This document shows, piece by piece, positions 1 through 5,535 of a stretch of DNA of 8,269 bases (positions within the stretch are counted from its first letter, which is position 1; each line of letters starts with the position of its first letter). Origin of the DNA: an uncultured Chlorobiota bacterium (GTDB lineage Bacteria > Bacteroidota > Bacteroidia > Bacteroidales > JAADGE01); contig CAMZKI010000192.1 of the NCBI GenBank assembly GCA_947311125.1, positions 1 to 8,269 of the forward strand, given 5' to 3'. A model generated the notes under the pieces. It was not told the origin of the DNA. It saw only the letters and a program-made list of their open reading frames with translations, and did not search any database. The translations under genes and the position numbers were made by a program.

Positions 1-80
1 AAGCTGAAAATTACCACCAAGATTACTATCAAAACAAAGGGACAAAACCTTATTGTCATTTCTATACAAAACGTTTCTGA
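1..80 (+). CDS. msrA: MsrA C-terminus (peptide methionine sulfoxide reductase A), 5'-truncated by window edge
   Basis: Reading from base 3 in frame gives 25 residues and a TGA stop at 78-80. The fragment begins AENYHQDYYQ and continues with a Pro-Tyr-Cys-His-Phe stretch. AExYHQxY close to the C-terminus, followed by a Pro-Tyr-Cys segment, is characteristic of MsrA, the thiol enzyme that reduces methionine-S-sulfoxide in proteins and free methionine. The catalytic GCFW motif would lie outside the window, so activity cannot be judged. The Cys in the PYC segment may be a resolving cysteine, as in several MsrA types; this is inferred. The gene ends 30 bp before the amidohydrolase gene on the same strand with no visible terminator between them, so read-through is possible. 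Identification rests on a short tail only. Confidence 0.75.
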   Translation, partial: AENYHQDYYQNKGTKPYCHFYTKRF

Positions 81-110
81 TAAAATATTTTAAAAAAAAT
101 AATATAAAGT

Positions 111-1397
111 ATGATACTTCTGAAAAATGCAACATTTATTAATTGGCAAACACTTGAATTTAAACAAACGGATATACTTGTAGAAGAGGGAGAAAACGGA
201 AAACTGTATTTCTCGGGAGAAGACCCTGCGAGTTTTAAAAGCTCACAAGGACTTGTTTACGAAATTTTAGATTGTAACGGAAAAATCGTTACAAAATCTT
301 TTGCCGTCGGACATCATCACGTATATTCGGCATTGGCAAGAGGAATGGGTGCTCCGAAAAAAAATCCCGAAAACTTTTATGAAATTCTGAAATATGTTTG
401 GTGGACTTTGGATAAGTCTTTGGACAAAGATATGATTGAAGCAAGTGCATTATCAACAGCAATTGCCTGTGCAAAAGCCGGTTCAACATTCGCAGTCGAC
501 CATCACGCATCTCCTTATTTTATAGAGGGCTCTTTGGAAATTATAGCAGAAGCTTTTGAAACAGTAGGGGTTTCCCATCTTTTATGTTACGAAATTACCG
601 ACAGAGACGGGCAGGAGAGAGCAGAACAAGGCTTAGCCGAAACCGAAAACTATATAAAAAACAGACAAGCACTTATAGGCTTACATGCCTCTTTTACCGT
701 AGGTAACAATACGATGAAAAAGGCAGCCGATTTAATGCACAAATACAAAAGCGGATTTCATATCCATGTTGCCGAAGACCGTTACGACCAAGACCATTCA
801 CTTATTAATTACGGAAAACGGGTAATCGAACGGCTGGCAGATTACGATGTTTTAAATTCTTCAAAAACAATACTCGGACACTGTCTTCACCTTTCAGAAA
901 ATGAAAAAAATATTATTCGAAATTCAAATGCTTGGGTAGTGCAAAATGTTGAAAGTAACTTAAATAACAATGTAGGTTATTTTAACGGCAACGGACTCGG
1001 TGAAAAAATAATGCTTGGAACCGACGGTATGCACAGCGATATGCTGCGTTCGGCACAACAAGCATTTTTTGTCGGGCAAGGATTTGATACAATTGATTAT
1101 CCCGGGGCATATCAACGTTTCAGAAATATTCATAACTACCTTAAAGAAAATAATTTTAAAGGCGACTCGGAAAATAATCTCGTAATTCTTGATTACAATT
1201 CTCCCACACCGATTAATTCCGAAAATTTTCTCGGACATTTTGTATTCGGTTTCAGTGCAAATGATGTTCAACACGTAATTTCAAACGGAAAACTAATTGT
1301 AAAAAATAAAATTGTTCAAACCGTAAACGAAAAAGAAACTCTGGAATTTGCAAAAGAACAAGCAAAAAAACTTTGGAAAAAAATGAAAAACTCATAA
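111..1397 (+). CDS. SsnA-like amidohydrolase (metal-dependent hydrolase superfamily)
   Basis: A 428-residue cytoplasmic enzyme of the amidohydrolase superfamily, closest by eye to E. coli SsnA (about 442 residues), a putative aminohydrolase of the purine/ureide cluster. Shared signatures include WWTLDKSLD (97-105), VDHHASP (129-135), a DRDG segment (164-167), SNLNNNVGY (282-290) and DYNSPTP (361-367). Metal site residues expected for this fold are visible: H68 and H70 (in GHHH), H219 with E222 (HIHVAED), H257 and D305 (LGTDG). The reaction is hydrolysis, probably deamination or opening of a cyclic nitrogen compound; the true substrate of SsnA-type proteins is not established. Oddly, the Pro-Gly usually found before the first HxH is replaced by TKSFAVG (61-67). 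ATG at 111 lies 30 bp after the MsrA stop; no Shine-Dalgarno is visible. It is first of five closely spaced genes, followed by another amidohydrolase two genes later. Family assignment is firm; orthology to ssnA is not, so no symbol is given. Confidence 0.88.
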   Translation: MILLKNATFINWQTLEFKQTDILVEEGENGKLYFSGEDPASFKSSQGLVYEILDCNGKIVTKSFAVGHHHVYSALARGMGAPKKNPENFYEILKYVWWTLDKSLDKDMIEASALSTAIACAKAGSTFAVDHHASPYFIEGSLEIIAEAFETVGVSHLLCYEITDRDGQERAEQGLAETENYIKNRQALIGLHASFTVGNNTMKKAADLMHKYKSGFHIHVAEDRYDQDHSLINYGKRVIERLADYDVLNSSKTILGHCLHLSENEKNIIRNSNAWVVQNVESNLNNNVGYFNGNGLGEKIMLGTDGMHSDMLRSAQQAFFVGQGFDTIDYPGAYQRFRNIHNYLKENNFKGDSENNLVILDYNSPTPINSENFLGHFVFGFSANDVQHVISNGKLIVKNKIVQTVNEKETLEFAKEQAKKLWKKMKNS

Positions 1398-1435
1398 TTT
1401 AAAATTTATAATTCAAAATTAATAATTTATATTAA
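1394..1435. repeat. Three imperfect 14-bp tandem repeats, A+T-rich
   Basis: Three consecutive 14-base units occupy almost the whole gap between the first two operon genes: ATAATTTAAAATTT (1394-1407), ATAATTCAAAATTA (1408-1421) and ATAATTTATATTAA (1422-1435). All begin ATAATT; units 1 and 2 differ at two positions, and unit 3 is more diverged. The array starts inside the last codons and stop of the amidohydrolase gene and ends three bases before the next ATG. It could be a protein-binding or mRNA-processing site, a bent-DNA element or a dispersed intergenic repeat. Low complexity makes chance similarity possible. Confidence 0.55.
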
Positions 1436-1438
1436 AAT

Positions 1439-2059
1439 ATGGACACACTTCAAATTATCGGTTATGTCGCATCGGTTATAATTGCCGTATCAATGACATT
1501 AAATTCAATTGTTAAATTTCGATGGATAAATATGACAGGTGCTGCACTGTTTACTATATACGGAATTTTAATAGAAGCATATCCCGTTGCTATTTTAAAC
1601 GGTTTTATAGTTCTTACGGATATGTTTTATTTAGTCAGAATATACACTAAAAAAGAGCTTTTTACGACTTTGGAGGTAAGAGGAAGTAATAAATACTTGT
1701 TAAGCTTTCTTGATTTTTATGATAAAGACATTCAGAAATTCTTTCCGGGTTTCAAATATAAACCTGATTTAAATACCGTAAGTTTTTTTGTTTTGCGAAA
1801 TATGAACGTAGCCGGAATTTTTTTGGCACACAAAATTGATAAAACCACGTTGAAAGTAGGGCTGGACTTTGTCGTTCCGCAATATCGCGATTATAAAAAT
1901 GCAAAATTTCTGTATAATAGATTAAAAAACAGGTTTTTAGATGACGGCATTGAAAAGATAATCGTTTTTCCGCAATCGGCAAACCATATTAAATATCTCA
2001 GAAAAATAGGATTTGAAAAACGAGAAGACGGAACTTATTTAAAAGTTCTTAAAAAGTAA
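1439..2059 (+). CDS. YgjV-like membrane domain fused to a GNAT-like acetyltransferase domain
   Basis: A 206-residue protein with two parts. Residues 1-70 hold three hydrophobic helices (about 5-23, 32-48 and 50-68) with the pattern of the YgjV family of small bacterial inner-membrane proteins, whose function is unknown. Residues about 80-206 look like a GNAT N-acetyltransferase fold: a strand VGLDFVVPQYRDYKNA (140-155) at the place of the acetyl-CoA-binding motif A, then a helix, IEKIIVFPQS (171-180), and an NHIKYLRKIGFEKRE stretch (182-196) matching the usual 'N..A...Y.K.GF' end of the domain. The glycine-rich R-x-x-G-x-G/A loop is degenerate (RDYKNA), so catalytic activity is uncertain. It lies 41 bp after the SsnA-like gene and 3 bp before the hydantoinase gene, so it is probably translated from the same mRNA. 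Fold assignment of the C-terminal half is inference by motif; the YgjV-like half is better supported. Confidence 0.7.
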   Translation: MDTLQIIGYVASVIIAVSMTLNSIVKFRWINMTGAALFTIYGILIEAYPVAILNGFIVLTDMFYLVRIYTKKELFTTLEVRGSNKYLLSFLDFYDKDIQKFFPGFKYKPDLNTVSFFVLRNMNVAGIFLAHKIDKTTLKVGLDFVVPQYRDYKNAKFLYNRLKNRFLDDGIEKIIVFPQSANHIKYLRKIGFEKREDGTYLKVLKK

Positions 2060-2062
2060 TAT

Positions 2063-3430
2063 ATGAACAAACTTCTGATAAAAAATGCACGAATAGTAAC
2101 ATCGGAAAGAATATATTTTTCCGATATTCTTGCAGAAGCCGGTAAGATAACGTATATTTCAGAGAATATTGAAAAAAAAACAGATTATGATATTTTAGAT
2201 GCAGAAAAAAAATACGTTTTTCCCGGAGGCATCGACCCGCATGTTCACATGCACCTGCCGACTTTTGCCGGATATTCCGCCGACGATTTTTATACAGGCA
2301 GCAAAGCGGCTTTGTTAGGAGGAACTACAACTCTTATAGATTTTGTTACTCCGAAAAAGAACCAACCCTTGCCCGATGCTTTGGCTGAAAGAAAAAGAGA
2401 AGCCGAAAATTGTCTTACCGATTTTACATTTCACGTTTCACCGATTGATTTTCATAAAAATATTGAAAATGAAATTCGTGAGTGTATTGACAGAGGCATT
2501 ACCTCTTTCAAAGTTTATACGGCATATTTAGACAGCATAGGTTTGAAAGATACTGATTTATTGAAAATTATGGAAATAGTTGCCGAAGCCGGAGCATTAT
2601 TAACCGTTCATGCCGAACTCGGCAACGATATTGAAAAATTGCGTAATCAATATTTTAAAGAAGGTAAAGTAAATCCCGAATATCATGCTCTTTCCCGACC
2701 GCCCGAAACCGAATTTAAAGCAGTCGAAAAAATTATTAATTATGCCGAACAAACCGGATGCAAAGTGTATTTTGTGCATGTTTCAACCAGAAAATCCGCA
2801 GAAATAATTAAATCCGCACAAAAAAAAGCTTTGCCGGTATTTGCCGAAACCTGTCCGCAATATTTATTGCTTGAAGATTCCAAACTTAAAGGAAAATTTA
2901 AAGATACGGCAAAATATGTTTTCAGTCCTCCTTTAAGAAAAAAAACTGATAATGAAAATTTGTGGAATGCATTGTCAGGCAGTGTTATACAGACGGTCGG
3001 AACAGACCATTGTCCGTTTAATTACAGCCAAAAACTGCTCGGAGAAAATGATTTCAGGAAAATTCCCAACGGTGCCGGTGGTGTTGAACACCGGTTAAGT
3101 CTTCTGTATACTTACGGAGTTCTTGAAAGTAAAATCTCGTTAAATGATTTTGTAAAAATAAGTTCGACCAATTCGTCAAAAATATTTGGTCTGTATCCTC
3201 AAAAAGGAGAAATTGCAGTCGGTTCTGATGCAGATTTAATAATCTGGCAAAATACAGATGAAATAATAAGCATTAAAACGCACAATCAAAGTTGTGATTT
3301 GAATATTTATGAAAATATCGAAATAAAAGGAAAACCCGAAACTGTTATAAAAAACGGAAAAATTATTTTTTCGGACGGGACATTTTCAGATAATATTTCA
3401 AACGGAGAATTTTTGAAACGAAAATTATGA
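2063..3430 (+). CDS. Dihydropyrimidinase / hydantoinase (YgeZ/HydA-like cyclic amidohydrolase)
   Basis: A 455-residue enzyme, full length for the dihydropyrimidinase/D-hydantoinase family, which opens the ring of dihydropyrimidines, hydantoins or related cyclic ureides using a binuclear metal centre. All expected active-site elements are present: FPGGIDPHVHMH with H60 and H62; the carboxylated lysine K150 in SFKVYTAY, with Y155 as the likely oxyanion tyrosine; H183 (VHAE); H239 (VHVS); D315 (GTDHCPF); SPPLR (288-292); and the substrate-loop NG at 336-337. The C-terminus, with GLYPQKG (376-382), GSDADLII (387-394), SDGTF and GEFLKRK, resembles E. coli YgeZ, the hydantoinase of the purine/ureide cluster, as well as general dihydropyrimidinases. 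It is cytoplasmic, with no signal peptide. It starts 3 bp after the YgjV/GNAT gene and overlaps the ankyrin gene by 4 bp (ATGA), indicating translational coupling. Family and activity class are firm; whether the substrate is dihydrouracil, hydantoin or a purine-derived ureide cannot be told from sequence. Confidence 0.92.
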   Translation: MNKLLIKNARIVTSERIYFSDILAEAGKITYISENIEKKTDYDILDAEKKYVFPGGIDPHVHMHLPTFAGYSADDFYTGSKAALLGGTTTLIDFVTPKKNQPLPDALAERKREAENCLTDFTFHVSPIDFHKNIENEIRECIDRGITSFKVYTAYLDSIGLKDTDLLKIMEIVAEAGALLTVHAELGNDIEKLRNQYFKEGKVNPEYHALSRPPETEFKAVEKIINYAEQTGCKVYFVHVSTRKSAEIIKSAQKKALPVFAETCPQYLLLEDSKLKGKFKDTAKYVFSPPLRKKTDNENLWNALSGSVIQTVGTDHCPFNYSQKLLGENDFRKIPNGAGGVEHRLSLLYTYGVLESKISLNDFVKISSTNSSKIFGLYPQKGEIAVGSDADLIIWQNTDEIISIKTHNQSCDLNIYENIEIKGKPETVIKNGKIIFSDGTFSDNISNGEFLKRKL

Positions 3431-4806
3431 AAACACTTTATCTAATTATCTCTTTTTTCTTTGCTTTCAGTCAAACTTTCTGCAATTCAAATTCGGAAAA
3501 TAATTCGGAAACGAAAATATCACGAACAATTCCGGCAGGAAATACTGTTGCAAAGAGTGAACTTGACCTGTTAAAAATTGAAATTTCCGACGACAGTCTT
3601 GATTTGGCATTATTTAATATGATGCTTGAAAGCGGAAAATATTCCGAAGATGAAATAATAAAAAATGCCGAAATATTGATAAAAAAAGGTGCAAATCCGA
3701 ATGCAAGTATCGAATATCAATATTCCGTTCGTAAATTAGGCACCTATATCCCGATTGTAAAAGAATTTTATAATAATAAATACAGGCATTATTCCACAAA
3801 CTCTACGGCATTTTTGGAGGCTGTAAATACGGGAAATTTAAAAATTATTAAAAAATTTATTGAATTAAAAGCCGATGTAAATCAGCCGTCGGAATCAGGA
3901 ATGTATCCGATAAATATTGCTGTATCAAGAAATTTTGTTAAAGTTGTTGATTTATTACTGCGTAATAATGCCGATATCTCGTTTGTAAATCTATCGACAA
4001 GTAAAAATATCGATTTAATCGAAAAACTTGTAAAACTCGGTGCAAATCCCGAAACCATAGATGTCAATTTTACGATAAGAGATAAAAATTCTTTGGAAAG
4101 ATTAATGAAACTGCACCCCGACATAAACAAATACCCTTTGGATTACCCGCAAATTTTTAAAAATGATACCTTGCTTACTTTTTTGCTTGAAAACGGTTTA
4201 AGCGACAGAGCAAAAGGCAAGTTTCCTGATGACTGTTCGCCTGTTTACGGAGCAATTCGTTACGGAAATCTTTCACAAATAAAACTGTTAAAAAAATACG
4301 GACTTAATATTCATAAAAATTGCGGAGGTATAAAAAAACCGGTCTTTTTTGAAATATTGAAAAGCGAAAAAACGGAGTTTATTAATTTTTATCTGAATAC
4401 GGAAAAAGTTGATCCGAATACGAAAGATTGGACAGATGAATCGGCTCTTATTTTTGCCGTAGATTTAAATAATGACGAAATAATAAAAATGTTGTTAAAA
4501 GCCGGAGCAAATATTGAATATACCGGCTATTTCGGAAAAACGCCTTTGCTGCATGCCGTTCAGTATCAGAAATATATATCGGCAAAAACACTTATTGATG
4601 CCGGAGCAAACATTAATTTTAAACAAAAATACGGGAAAAACCCTTTGCTTGAAGCCATAAGCAAAAAAGATTTTCCCATGATTAAATTGTTGGTTGAAAA
4701 CGGTGCCGATACAAAGGTAAAATATGAAGGACAGAGTATTTCCGAATTTGCCGAAAAAGAAGGATGTCCGAATATGATTATTGAATACCTTAAAAATCTT
4801 GAATAA
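3427..4806 (+). CDS. Exported ankyrin-repeat protein
   Basis: A 459-residue protein with an N-terminal signal peptide: K2, a hydrophobic run LYLIISFFFAF (4-14), and a plausible cleavage site after Ala-Phe-Ser (13-15) before Gln16. C19 follows Gln-Thr-Phe, which is a poor lipobox, so I favour a periplasmic or secreted protein over a lipoprotein. A polar low-complexity linker follows (about 20-45). The rest is built of ankyrin repeats, some degenerate: about 126-155, 157-188, 190-212, 270-300, then three well-formed ones at 337-367 (MLLKAGANIEYTG), 370-400 (LIDAGANINFKQ) and 403-434 (LLVENGADTKVK), plus a terminal cap. Ankyrin repeats bind proteins; no catalytic domain is visible and the partner is unknown. 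The start codon overlaps the hydantoinase stop (ATGA). An exported scaffold translated with cytoplasmic catabolic enzymes is unusual. The alternative is a cytoplasmic protein with a hydrophobic N-terminus, but the signal peptide pattern is clear. Confidence 0.85.
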   Translation: MKTLYLIISFFFAFSQTFCNSNSENNSETKISRTIPAGNTVAKSELDLLKIEISDDSLDLALFNMMLESGKYSEDEIIKNAEILIKKGANPNASIEYQYSVRKLGTYIPIVKEFYNNKYRHYSTNSTAFLEAVNTGNLKIIKKFIELKADVNQPSESGMYPINIAVSRNFVKVVDLLLRNNADISFVNLSTSKNIDLIEKLVKLGANPETIDVNFTIRDKNSLERLMKLHPDINKYPLDYPQIFKNDTLLTFLLENGLSDRAKGKFPDDCSPVYGAIRYGNLSQIKLLKKYGLNIHKNCGGIKKPVFFEILKSEKTEFINFYLNTEKVDPNTKDWTDESALIFAVDLNNDEIIKMLLKAGANIEYTGYFGKTPLLHAVQYQKYISAKTLIDAGANINFKQKYGKNPLLEAISKKDFPMIKLLVENGADTKVKYEGQSISEFAEKEGCPNMIIEYLKNLE

Positions 4807-4815
4807 CAACTGTTT

Positions 4816-5472
4816 ATGAAAGAGGTAAAAATATCGGATGTAATAAAAAATAAAGTTCCGGATATAAAACTCGGATTAATTTCCGCAAAAATAATTTTTA
4901 AAAAAGAAAATCCGGAATTGCAAGATGCCGTAAACAAAGAAATTGAAAGAATTTCCGAAATTCCGGTTGAAAACGTAAAAGAAATTCCTCAAATTAAAAG
5001 CTCGCGCGAGGCATACAAAGCCCTCGGCAAAGAGCCGGCACGTTATCGCCTTTCGGCGGAAGCTTTGCACCGAAGAATTATTAAAAGAAAAGGTATTTAT
5101 CAAATCAGCAATTTGGTGGACAGCATAAATTTAGCATCCGTTAAAACCGGATATTCAATAGGCGGATACGATGAGACAAAAATCGAAGGCAATATTTTAT
5201 TTGGTTTGGGAAAAGCCGGTGAAAACTACGAAGCCATAGGCAGAGGTAAAATGAATATTGAAAATCTGCCTGTTTTCAGAGATGAAAAAGGGGCATTCGG
5301 CAGCCCCACTTCCGATTCGGTAAGAACTATGATAACGGAACATACAAAACAGATTTTCTTAATCGTTATAAATTTCGGCGGACATCCTAATTTTGAAAAT
5401 GAACTTAACGAAATATCTGAGCTTTTTAAAAAATATTGTTTCGGAAAAAATATCGAGATAAAAGTTGTTTGA
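4816..5472 (+). CDS. Stand-alone B3/4 domain protein (PheRS beta-subunit-like)
   Basis: A 218-residue soluble protein consisting of one B3/4 domain, the module found in the beta subunit of phenylalanyl-tRNA synthetase, where it carries the editing site. Free-standing relatives are widespread in bacteria but their function is poorly known; they have been suggested to bind RNA or act on misacylated tRNA or free amino acids. Diagnostic stretches are YKALGKEPARYRLSAEALHRR (67-87), LVDSINLASVKTGYSIGGYDE (100-120, with the conserved VD.IN.AS pattern), GSPTSDSVRT (162-171) and a C-terminal strand FLIVINFGG (181-189). No aminoacylation domain is present, so this is not a truncated synthetase. It is the last gene of the + strand run, 9 bp after the ankyrin gene. 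The stretch 4999-5072 encoding the Arg-rich core is about 62% G+C, far above its surroundings. The link to the amidohydrolases in the operon is unexplained. Confidence 0.85.
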   Translation: MKEVKISDVIKNKVPDIKLGLISAKIIFKKENPELQDAVNKEIERISEIPVENVKEIPQIKSSREAYKALGKEPARYRLSAEALHRRIIKRKGIYQISNLVDSINLASVKTGYSIGGYDETKIEGNILFGLGKAGENYEAIGRGKMNIENLPVFRDEKGAFGSPTSDSVRTMITEHTKQIFLIVINFGGHPNFENELNEISELFKKYCFGKNIEIKVV

Positions 5473-5489
5473 AAAAATATTTACAAAAA

Positions 5490-5517
5490 AGGGCTTAATT
5501 TTAAAAAACTAAGCCCT
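5490..5517 (-). terminator. Intrinsic terminator of the acylase gene, in a convergent gap
   Basis: A perfect 8-bp stem, AGGGCTTA (5490-5497) with TAAGCCCT (5510-5517), encloses a 12-base loop. Read on the - strand the stem is followed directly by a run of six T and another T-rich stretch, a standard Rho-independent terminator, 18 bp past the acylase stop codon. Read on the + strand the stem lies 17 bp after the B3/4 stop but is followed by ATGTAATAATAAAG with no T run, so it is a weaker stop signal for the five-gene run. The gap 5473-5535 holds nothing else. Confidence 0.82.
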
Positions 5518-5535
5518 ATGTAATAATAAAGTTGT

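Noticed and set aside
81..110. Promoter or riboswitch before the SsnA-like gene
   Set aside because: Only 30 A+T-rich bases lie between the MsrA stop and the ATG; no TAnnTTTG box or structured element is visible.
3427..3500. Lipoprotein signal in the ankyrin protein (Cys at residue 19)
   Set aside because: The residues before the Cys are Gln-Thr-Phe, not a Leu-Ala/Ser-Gly/Ala lipobox; a cleavage after Ser15 fits better.
4495..4937. Two overlapping - strand open frames of 104 and 123 codons opposite the ankyrin and B3/4 genes
   Set aside because: They are antisense to well-supported genes, rich in Phe/Ile/Ser as expected of complementary A+T-rich codons, and match no family I know.
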